Shown here: in pieces, positions 8,303 through 14,423 of the stretch
Layout of the letters: each line of letters opens with the position of its first letter
Numbering within the stretch: position 1 is the first letter of the stretch
NCBI GenBank assembly: GCA_947036575.1
Contig: CAMQSH010000006.1
Location: forward strand, 1-26,726
Direction of reading: 5' to 3'
DNA length: 26,726 nt
DNA from: an uncultured Brevinema sp.
Lineage (GTDB): Bacteria; Spirochaetota; Brevinematia; Brevinematales; Brevinemataceae
Translations under genes and position numbers: made by a program
The notes under the pieces: generated by a model
Told to the model about the DNA's origin: nothing
Seen by the model: only the letters and a program-made list of their open reading frames with translations
Database searches by the model: none

Positions 8303-9781
8303 TTAATAAGGTGTTTTATTTTTATCATTTGCATCTAGAGAGTACTTTTTATTCCTATTTTGATAAGGATAAAGAGGCATTTTATCTACTCTATATAAAA
8401 AATTATCTTGTTTTACACTTAAATCAAAAATTACTTTATTTTGTTGATTAATCTCTCTTATATGTTCCGGAATACCCCAAGTAATTAATAAATTTTCGTG
8501 ATTATTACCTACAACATCAATATCAGAAGTGATCTGAGAATACAACTTATCATCTTTATATTCTCTTACTAGTTTTGCTTGCCAATTATTTTGAAATCCT
8601 GTGATTTTGTACTCAATATAACGAGATCCCTTATCACTTTTCTCTGCATCTCCTACATTATCAAACATGCCCAAATTACCATTTTTAAATAAAAATAGAG
8701 AATGTTGATTTTTAGGACCATTACGAACAGCATCACCTTTTACTCGATATGGTTCTAAAGATTTCAAATCTAAAAAGTTTAAACCTCTATTTGGAACACC
8801 TTCATGAATCGTATCTAAAGTATTATCAGTCATCCACCAAATTAATTTCCAACTACTGTAATCTACTGCTAAGACACCTTGTTGACGTAAAGAAAAATAC
8901 ATAATATCCTGCTCTTCATCATAAACTAAAGAATTGGCATGAGCCCAATCTATTTCTTTACGTTTACCATTTTTGGTATAAATATTGGATTCATCAAAAA
9001 TAATTTGATTCATTATTATTTTTTCTTGAGGAGTGGTAATAATGTCACGAAACAAACTACCAAAACTAAGATCTCTTAAAATTTCACCCTTATCATTAAG
9101 CTCTACAATCCTATCTTCTACACCCCATTTTGAATTAGCTAATACAACATGCTTTTTATTAAGTACTAAAGAGTCATGATGCGTATGAAGATTATATGTT
9201 CCTTTATAATTAACAAGTCTATTATTAAGTAAATCAAAGATACCATTGTTATTTTTTATCAGTATTTGTTGATTCGTTTGAAATATATAATGTAATTTAT
9301 GATTATAGTTTAAATATCTAATATCTCCCTTTCTATCATAAGCAATTAAAAAATTCCTATCATCTTCTGGCAAGTTATAACGGATATGATTTGCAAAATA
9401 AAGATCTTGATTTTTAGGATCTGGAGTAGGTAAAAGATCTACAGATACTTTTCCTTTATCAAATTCAATCGCCTTTGTTATCAAATAATTCGTGATCTCT
9501 TTATTAGATATCTTCAATATGACAGTATTAGTCCTATTCGGATACAAGCCATGAATTGGGATGTCCTTTATTGTCCCTGCTAAAAAGGTGTGCTTTATAT
9601 CCATTTCTGAAGTTTTACCCTTGATAGTTACTTCGATATCTACAGAGTTAGTTTGTGCCAACATATAAACAGCAGAAAGCGGCGTTGTTTTATTCGGATT
9701 CATTACTATTGTATCTGTAAAACCATCATTTTTAATCATAAAAAAATTTAGAAGAAATATAATCAAATATTTATTTTTCAT
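8303..9781 (-). CDS. Periplasmic arylsulfate sulfotransferase (ASST family)
   Basis: ASST enzymes move sulfate from one phenolic sulfate ester to another phenol without PAPS. The 492-residue protein has a hydrophobic N-terminal signal (residues 4-16), then the ASST N-terminal beta domain (about 28-105, with L-S-A-V-Y-M-L-A) and a beta-propeller. Candidate active-site residues by motif are His281 (W-A-H-A-N-S-L), His360 (K-N-Q-H-S-L-F-L-F), Arg387 (G-S-R-Y-I-E-Y-K) and His428 (G-N-N-H-E-N), the last matching the position of the sulfated histidine in E. coli ASST. The protein contains no cysteine, unlike the E. coli enzyme, whose disulfide is made by DsbL/DsbI. AGGAG precedes the ATG, and a clear promoter lies 38-66 bp upstream of it. 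It faces the glucuronide locus, suggesting use of sulfate as well as glucuronide conjugates. Confidence 0.85.
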   Translation of the reverse strand: MKNKYLIIFLLNFFMIKNDGFTDTIVMNPNKTTPLSAVYMLAQTNSVDIEVTIKGKTSEMDIKHTFLAGTIKDIPIHGLYPNRTNTVILKISNKEITNYLITKAIEFDKGKVSVDLLPTPDPKNQDLYFANHIRYNLPEDDRNFLIAYDRKGDIRYLNYNHKLHYIFQTNQQILIKNNNGIFDLLNNRLVNYKGTYNLHTHHDSLVLNKKHVVLANSKWGVEDRIVELNDKGEILRDLSFGSLFRDIITTPQEKIIMNQIIFDESNIYTKNGKRKEIDWAHANSLVYDEEQDIMYFSLRQQGVLAVDYSSWKLIWWMTDNTLDTIHEGVPNRGLNFLDLKSLEPYRVKGDAVRNGPKNQHSLFLFKNGNLGMFDNVGDAEKSDKGSRYIEYKITGFQNNWQAKLVREYKDDKLYSQITSDIDVVGNNHENLLITWGIPEHIREINQQNKVIFDLSVKQDNFLYRVDKMPLYPYQNRNKKYSLDANDKNKTPY

Positions 9782-9818
9782 TGTTATTAGCTCCTTTATA
9801 TAAATAAATTACTGTAAT

Positions 9819-9847
9819 AGTATACTAAAGACTATAAATAATTTCAA
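9819..9847 (-). promoter_or_regulatory. Promoter of the arylsulfate sulfotransferase gene
   Basis: Read on the minus strand: TTGAAA (9847-9842), a 17 bp spacer and TATACT (9824-9819), about 38 bp before the start codon. It lies in the divergent gap shared with the chemoreceptor-like gene, for which no equally good promoter was found. Confidence 0.65.
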
Positions 9848-9926
9848 TATATTTACATCAAAAATCAAGTTCTTTTTATAAAAGTCCGATATACATAGTA
9901 TATCTATATATTTGGAGTATTATTTT

Positions 9927-11360
9927 ATGGCTTATGATAATATTAAACTCTTTGTTTCTAGTGCAGTTAAAAAAATCGTTTTTTTATGGACTTTATTTTT
10001 CATTTTCAACATGGCTTTTATAATCATATACAATACAAATAATGATAAAATAAAAACAATCAATGACCAAATTCTTAATTTTTCAGAAATTGGTACAGAG
10101 TCAACTACTGTATTATATTATAATTCTCAAGAAAATATTGTTTCTGACATAAATTATGAAAAAACATCGTTTAATCAATGGTTTGTTAACGATAGAGAAA
10201 TTTTTACTGCTATTATCCCCAGTTCTTTACCCGAAACTATATTACTACAAGAGCTTGGACAAAAATTTTATTCTGAAGAAAATATTAGTGAAAACAACAA
10301 TTCTATACAAAACTTTGACAATCTCCGTGATCAATTAAATCTTCTTACAAGATTGGCTAATAATTATATAGATAATTCTATATTAAATATATTAACAATG
10401 ATTTTTATTCCTATTAGTTGTAGTCTTTTAATTCTTCTCATTATTATGACCTTATTAATATCTAGAACCTTACAAAGAAAACTGTTATCAAAAAATGAGT
10501 TTATTCTTGAAGATATGTGGACAGAATTACAAGATATAGAACTTAATACTCAACCTCCTCATCTATTACAAGCCCTTTATGATATTGATGTTCCCAATAT
10601 TTCTTCTAACAAAATAAATATTTTAATAGAAGAAACTAAAAATATTAATATAAAAACTAATACGATTAAAGAAGCCTTACAAATTTACCAAGAACAATTA
10701 CAAAATTTTACTATTCCCTCAGAAACTTATAAGACAGATCCACAAACTCAAGAAAAAATACTTGTTATCCAAAAATTATTATCCCGTTTATTTACTCGTG
10801 CAGAAAGAGCCTCTTCTTTAGCAAAAGCATCTACAGAAAATGGATTTCAGGCAGGTATTTTGGCACTCAATGTATCTATAGAGGCTGCTCGAGCTGGTAA
10901 TGCTGGTAAAAATTTTGTTCCTATTTCTGATAGGGTTAAAGATTTCGCTGAAAAAAGCTCCCAAATTGGTAATGCAATTCTGGAAGAATTAAAAGATGCT
11001 AATTTATCTATCAGAAAAGCTTATGCTGTGGGTAAAGGGATCATTGAAATACTACCAACAACTCCCCACGATCTTCATGACAATGACAATAAAAATCTTT
11101 TACCAGATATTTCTGAATTACATAATATTTTGGAAGCTTGTGATAATGTTGTATTATTAACCAAACGTATCCAAAATATTTCTCTAGAATTAGAAAACAC
11201 TCTACAGATACCACATACAGTACCTCAACAAACATCATCAAATACAGATAATAGTTTCTTGAAAGCAATTCTAGTAAGAAGTTTTGAAAGACTTTATCGT
11301 TTAAGCTATGGTATTGATCCTCCATCTCATGAAAGCAATGATTTTTCTAATGATATTTAA
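9927..11360 (+). CDS. Short chemoreceptor-like (MCP signalling tip) membrane protein
   Basis: A 477-residue protein with membrane helices at about 13-35 and 152-178, an intervening periplasmic domain of about 115 residues of no recognised family, then a helical cytoplasmic part. Residues 305-350 match the methyl-accepting chemotaxis protein tip: A-L-N-V-S-I-E-A-A-R-A-G then G-K-N-F-V-P-I-S-D-R-V-K-D-F-A-E-K-S, against the usual LALNAAIEAARAGExGRGFAVVADEVRKLAE. No HAMP domain is evident and the coiled coil around the tip is much shorter than in standard receptors, so methylation sites are doubtful. The ATG at 9927 is preferred over an upstream in-frame TTG (9912) because GGAG lies 9 nt before it. 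It probably contacts CheA/CheW, but the ligand is unknown. The C-terminal segment F-L-K-A-I...R-S-F-E-R-L-Y-R-L-S-Y recurs as a remnant near 23.3 kb. Confidence 0.7.
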   Translation: MAYDNIKLFVSSAVKKIVFLWTLFFIFNMAFIIIYNTNNDKIKTINDQILNFSEIGTESTTVLYYNSQENIVSDINYEKTSFNQWFVNDREIFTAIIPSSLPETILLQELGQKFYSEENISENNNSIQNFDNLRDQLNLLTRLANNYIDNSILNILTMIFIPISCSLLILLIIMTLLISRTLQRKLLSKNEFILEDMWTELQDIELNTQPPHLLQALYDIDVPNISSNKINILIEETKNINIKTNTIKEALQIYQEQLQNFTIPSETYKTDPQTQEKILVIQKLLSRLFTRAERASSLAKASTENGFQAGILALNVSIEAARAGNAGKNFVPISDRVKDFAEKSSQIGNAILEELKDANLSIRKAYAVGKGIIEILPTTPHDLHDNDNKNLLPDISELHNILEACDNVVLLTKRIQNISLELENTLQIPHTVPQQTSSNTDNSFLKAILVRSFERLYRLSYGIDPPSHESNDFSNDI

Positions 11361-11368
11361 AACTAATC

Positions 11369-11402
11369 AAAAACACCCTAACATAAGTATGGGTGTTTTT
11401 TT
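11369..11402 (+). terminator. Terminator of the chemoreceptor-like gene
   Basis: A 10 bp perfect stem (AAAAACACCC / GGGTGTTTTT) with a 12-base loop runs into a T tract, 8 bp after the stop codon. Confidence 0.9.
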
Positions 11403-11441
11403 ATAGATAACTTTTATTAAATTGATTATTCTATAGTATAA

Positions 11442-11675
11442 TTTATAAAAAACACAATAAAACACTTATATAATTATTTTTATAAACTAGTAAGAAAATT
11501 TAAAAAAGTTCAAATATCTAGTGCCTATAGAACCAAGAGAGAGCAAGCTAATAAAAGTGATTATAAACTTACCATTAATTTAATGTATAAAAGAAATTCA
11601 GGTAGGTTTACAGAGGATGAACTCAAAAAAGACACACCTGAGCAAACTATAAAAAATAAGCAAGCCGAAATATAA
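11442..11675 (+). pseudogene. Unidentified reading-frame remnant
   Basis: A 77-codon open frame without a usable start; the first ATG is at 11583 and has no ribosome-binding site. The C-terminal half is strongly protein-like in composition: polar, Lys/Glu/Arg-rich, including A-Y-R-T-K-R-E-Q-A-N and G-R-F-T-E-D-E-L-K-K-D. This is unlike the Ile/Asn/Lys/Phe noise of neighbouring non-coding DNA. It ends inside a hairpin at 11661-11695. I do not recognise the family. It is most likely the 3' end of a gene whose 5' part has been lost, in a stretch that contains other broken genes. The alternative is chance: a 77-codon open frame is not rare at this base composition. Confidence 0.3.
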
Positions 11676-11791
11676 AATTCATATACTTCGGCTTGAATTA
11701 TGAAAGTGATTACTGTATGATATTTGATGAGAATTATTTTGGTAATCACGAAAAACAAAGAATACGGTGCAATGCCGTAAAGATTATATAA
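11660..11791 (+). pseudogene. Second unidentified reading-frame remnant
   Basis: A 43-codon frame in a different phase from the preceding remnant, overlapping its last bases. It reads F-G-L-N-Y-E-S-D-Y-C-M-I-F-D-E-N-Y-F-G-N and ends ...R-C-N-A-V-K-I-I. The acidic/aromatic pattern looks like folded-protein sequence. A first ATG at 11717 would give only 24 codons and lacks a Shine-Dalgarno. It is in the same phase as the start of the CPBP pseudogene 19 bp downstream. Family unknown; it may be a fragment of a gene once co-transcribed with that protease. Confidence 0.25.
11661..11695 (+). repeat. Inverted repeat, possible terminator
   Basis: A 9 bp perfect inverted repeat (CAAGCCGAA / TTCGGCTTG) with further TATA/TATA pairing inside spans the stop codon of the first remnant. 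It has no T tract on the + strand. Confidence 0.5.
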
Positions 11792-11809
11792 TATAAAGTA
11801 GGTATTAAA

Positions 11810-12536
11810 ATGAAAACAAGTATATATAAAAAATATCCAATAATCACTTCGCTCGTTTCCTTTGTTATAATAATGACAGTATTTTTCTTGTAGCAGTACA
11901 AAACAAATGGGAAATTGGTCAACGAGAAAATTATTTATGTGGAATATTTTCAGAAACGATTGGTTCAGTTTTAACTATTTTTCCTCTAATAATGCTTGGG
12001 CTTTTAGGGAAAATTGGATTACAAATACAAGGATTTGAAACTTTTATATTTCCTGATGTAATTGACTTATTATTATGATGTTTTCGGTTGGTTTATTTGA
12101 AGAATTATTATTCAGAGGGCTTTTACTAAATGTATTTATTAATAAATATGCAAATACACAGTATCGATTAACACTATGTGTATTGGCTACCTCTGTGCTA
12201 TTTGGGTTAAGTCATTCTATAAATTTAATTGTCAGACCAGAACTTTGGATTTTAACAATTTGTCATGGGATTTATACCGTGTTTGCAGGGGTGTTTTTTC
12301 AGCAGTGTATCTAGTGTAGAAATTTATGGACAGTCATCTTCTATCATGGTCTATTTAATGTGGCAACAACTGTGTTTTATGAGCTTTTACCCTTTGAGGC
12401 ATTACAAAGCTTAACAATACACTATGCAGATGCTGATCAGGAATTATCACAAGGTCTATTCTATGTCACTGCTGCAATTCCCTTACTTATAACAGGTTTA
12501 GTTATGTTAAGAAAAGTTAAATTACAATTAAAATAA
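11810..12536 (+). pseudogene. CPBP-family intramembrane protease, disrupted by multiple frameshifts
   Basis: The pieces of one membrane protein of about 240 residues can be followed through changing frames. The N-terminus (MKTSIYKKYPIITS) starts at ATG 11810 with AGTAGG upstream and hits TAG at 11891. The frame continues in another phase from about 11890 (V-A-V-Q-N-K-W-E) to a TGA at 12076, and then from 12075 in a third phase. That phase carries the CPBP/Abi catalytic motif F-E-E-L-L-F-R-G and the histidine motif F-G-L-S-H-S. A stop at 12312, caused by a compensating pair of indels around 12295-12317, is followed in the same phase by Y-H-G-L-F-N, the third CPBP motif, ending at TAA 12534-12536. 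The family cleaves within membranes; bacterial members often protect against peptide toxins or process peptides. At least three lesions make a functional product very unlikely. Confidence 0.85.
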
Positions 12537-12612
12537 CCATAATCTTGTCTAACAGCAAAAGCCATCAACACCAATAAAATCTCAATAACAAAACAATTTA
12601 ATAGCACCAATT

Positions 12613-12638
12613 AAGACGGATTGATTTCAGTCTTTTTT
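12613..12638 (+). terminator. Weak terminator after the CPBP pseudogene
   Basis: A short stem AAGAC (12613-12617) / GTCTT (12630-12634) is followed by a seven-T run. The stem is only 5 bp, so strength is doubtful. Confidence 0.4.
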
Positions 12639-12671
12639 TGTTGCCAAAATTAAAAAAAGGGGGAATAAATT

Positions 12672-12713
12672 ATGCTGAAAAATTACAAAAGTTTTGACTC
12701 CATAATGAAGTAA
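12672..12713 (+). other. 13-codon ORF with strong RBS, stop codon inside a terminator stem
   Basis: ATG at 12672 encodes MLKNYKSFDSIMK and then TAA. An AGGGGG ribosome-binding sequence lies 8 nt upstream at 12658-12663, stronger than most in the window. The stop codon falls within the left arm of the 13 bp terminator hairpin at 12710. This looks like a leader-peptide/attenuator arrangement, but no + strand gene follows. The alternative is the truncated 5' end of a deleted gene. No promoter was identified. Confidence 0.3.
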
Positions 12714-12749
12714 TCCCACCCAGTTAATTTTGGGTGGGATTACTTTTTT
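12710..12749 (+). terminator. Strong Rho-independent terminator
   Basis: A perfect 13 bp stem (GTAATCCCACCCA / TGGGTGGGATTAC) with an 8-base loop is followed by a T run at 12744. It is the most GC-rich hairpin in the window and follows no intact + strand gene; only the CPBP pseudogene and the 13-codon ORF precede it. Confidence 0.85.
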
Positions 12750-12787
12750 ATAGTTGGGTTTTATCTCTCTTGATTTATTTCACTAAG

Positions 12788-12937
12788 TTAAGAGCGAGAG
12801 ACATCATTTTGAGCTATTTCTTCTGATGGCATTGTGAATTCTGCTAATTCAGGAACAAGACTACAAAGAGTACGAAACATCATGTTATTTACTCTTTTAT
12901 TGTAAACATCCTTGTCATAAAAGATAGGCACACCCTG
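12788..12937 (-). pseudogene. Unidentified 3' gene remnant downstream of nhaC
   Basis: On the minus strand a frame with no start reads V-P-I-F-Y-D-K-D-V-Y-N-K-R-V, N-N-M-M-F-R-T-L-C-S-L-V-P-E-L-A-E-F and ends E-E-I-A-Q-N-D-V-S-R-S. This is convincing as protein sequence. Across an in-frame TAG (12938-12940) the same frame continues upstream as F-R-N-T-M-F-R-T-P-C, overlapping the end of nhaC. The N-x-M-F-R-T-x-C motif is thus present twice, matching the nucleotide repeat at 12870 and 12948. Family not recognised. It may be the tail of a small repeated gene family or a partially duplicated fragment. Confidence 0.35.
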
Positions 12938-12964
12938 CTAGCACGGGGTACGAAACATCGTGTT
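12870..12964. repeat. 17 bp direct repeat pair downstream of nhaC
   Basis: GTACGAAACATCATGTT at 12870-12886 and GTACGAAACATCGTGTT at 12948-12964 differ at one base and are 78 bp apart, start to start. Beside the second copy is an imperfect palindrome (ACCCTGCTAGCACGGGGT, about 12932-12949) with a GCTAGC core. The repeat might be a recombination footprint left by a deletion or insertion. Confidence 0.6.
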
Positions 12965-12965
12965 T

Positions 12966-14306
12966 CTAAAATTTACTATCCCAGTTCCAAGGGTTTTTCT
13001 TAATATATTGATCCGCAAAAGGAACAAATATGGACAATATTGCTAAAAGAGCTAAAACACCTTGATACCATAAAAAAGGAAATACCATAGAAAATCCTAC
13101 ACTCCCTTCTGTAAATTTTAGCATAATAAGCATTTGAGCACCATAAGGAATGATCCCTTGCCAAATACAAGCAAATACATCTAAAATAGTAGAGGTACGA
13201 CGAGGATCTACTTTATATTTGTTACTGAGTTGTTTTGCGATAGAACCATTAATAATAATAGCCACAGTATTATTTGCTACAGCAATATCAGTAAGACTAA
13301 CTAAAGTCGCTATTCCTAATTCCGCACTTTTTGGACCTTTTATAAGTTTTTCTACTTTTTGAAGAAGCCATTCAATACCACCTGCTTGGATTACAAGACC
13401 CGCTAAACCTCCAGTAAAAAGAGACAAGATAAAAATCTCATTCATACTTGTAAAACCTTTATAAATATTTTGACTATATACTAAAAATCCAAAATCTCCA
13501 TAAGCTAAGCCTACAATCCCTGATACGATAATTCCACTCAGCAATACCAAAAATACATTTAGACCACATAGAGACATCCCCAAAACAAGAAGGTAAGGTA
13601 ACACTTTAATAACATTGAAAGAAAGTGTTTCTATTTGAGGATTTTGGGTAGGTTGTCCATAAATTAGTAGTAACATAACTGTTAAAATTGCAGCTGGGAG
13701 AACAATAGCTAAATTCACACGGAATTTATCTTTCATCTCTACACCTTGAGTACGAGTAGAAGCAATAGTAGTATCGGAAATCATAGAGAGATTGTCTCCA
13801 AACATTGCTCCACCTATCAGAGCTCCCAAAACTAGAGGTAAATACACTCCACTTTTTTCTGCTAGTCCTATTGCTATAGGTCCTACGGAAACGATTGCTC
13901 CTACAGAAGTGCCTGTGGCAGTAGAAATAAACGCTGCAATAATAAAAATACCAACAGCAATAAATTGTGGAGGGATAAAGGTTAGTCCTAAATTAACAGT
14001 AGCATCTACACCTCCCATAGCACTGGCAACAGTTGCAAAAGCCCCTGCTAAAAGATAAACCATACACATAGTCATAATATCTTCTTGTCCACATCCTCGC
14101 AAAAAAATATGCACTTTATGTTTTAAATTTCCATCTACTATGAGAAAAGCAACAATAATACCTACAAAAGCAGCAACGGGAGATGGTAATTGATAAAATG
14201 CCATATCAATACCACTTATTTGTAAGAAAATACCTGTTCCCAAATAAAGTCCTATAAAGACAATAAAAGGGATAAGTCCTTTAAAACTTGCTTTAGCTTG
14301 AATCAT
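12966..14306 (-). CDS. nhaC: Na+/H+ antiporter, NhaC family
   Basis: A 446-residue inner-membrane protein with about 11-12 hydrophobic segments. The NhaC signature is clear near residues 130-190: S-T-A-T-G-T-S-V-G-A, then G-A-M-F-G-D-N-L-S-M-I-S-D-T-T-I-A-S. The conserved Asp and Ser/Thr residues belong to the ion path. A second family region, S-L-T-D-I-A-V-A-N-N-T-V-A-I, lies near residue 340. The family exports Na+ in exchange for protons, and some relatives exchange other solutes (for example malate/lactate), so the exact substrate is not certain. The start has AGGAG 7 nt upstream and a clear promoter. The sodium gradient it helps maintain could serve the TRAP transporter and possibly the GPH symporters encoded in the window. 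The gene is monocistronic, between a terminator upstream and degraded DNA downstream. Confidence 0.9.
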   Translation of the reverse strand: MIQAKASFKGLIPFIVFIGLYLGTGIFLQISGIDMAFYQLPSPVAAFVGIIVAFLIVDGNLKHKVHIFLRGCGQEDIMTMCMVYLLAGAFATVASAMGGVDATVNLGLTFIPPQFIAVGIFIIAAFISTATGTSVGAIVSVGPIAIGLAEKSGVYLPLVLGALIGGAMFGDNLSMISDTTIASTRTQGVEMKDKFRVNLAIVLPAAILTVMLLLIYGQPTQNPQIETLSFNVIKVLPYLLVLGMSLCGLNVFLVLLSGIIVSGIVGLAYGDFGFLVYSQNIYKGFTSMNEIFILSLFTGGLAGLVIQAGGIEWLLQKVEKLIKGPKSAELGIATLVSLTDIAVANNTVAIIINGSIAKQLSNKYKVDPRRTSTILDVFACIWQGIIPYGAQMLIMLKFTEGSVGFSMVFPFLWYQGVLALLAILSIFVPFADQYIKKNPWNWDSKF

Positions 14307-14335
14307 AAAAACTCTCCTTTAATCTATATTACTTT

Positions 14336-14364
14336 ATTATACCAAATATTCACTATAAACTCAA
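14336..14364 (-). promoter_or_regulatory. Promoter of nhaC
   Basis: On the minus strand: TTGAGT (14364-14359), a 17 bp spacer and a perfect TATAAT (14341-14336), about 30 bp before the start codon. Confidence 0.75.
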
Positions 14365-14370
14365 GAATAT

Positions 14371-14406
14371 AAAAAAAGCACACTCTCAATAGAATGTGCT
14401 TTTTTA
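14371..14406 (-). terminator. Terminator of the nucleotidase gene
   Basis: The stem GCACA(C)TCT / AGA(A)TGTGC with a CAAT loop is flanked by seven A's on the left and a T run on the right. It stands between the 3' end of the nucleotidase gene (14424) and the nhaC promoter and ends minus-strand transcription. Confidence 0.85.
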
Positions 14407-14423
14407 TAAAATAAATACTTTTA

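Noticed and set aside
9912..9926. TTG start adding five residues to the chemoreceptor-like protein
   Set aside because: The GGAG ribosome site lies immediately downstream of that TTG and is correctly spaced for ATG 9927.
11423..11442. TTGATT/TATAAT pair as a promoter for the first remnant
   Set aside because: The spacing is only about 9 bp, too short for sigma-70 recognition.
11810..12536. Programmed frameshifting or phase variation in the CPBP gene
   Set aside because: There are at least three separate lesions, not located in simple repeats apart from one T run; decay is the simpler explanation.
12710..12743. Insertion-sequence terminal repeats or attachment site
   Set aside because: The inverted arms are adjacent with a short loop and a T tract, which is a terminator; no transposase or integrase remnant is recognisable nearby.
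13792..14058. Plus-strand open frame opposite nhaC
   Set aside because: Pro/Ala/Ile/Thr-rich composition is what the reverse complement of membrane-protein codons gives; the NhaC signature lies on the other strand.
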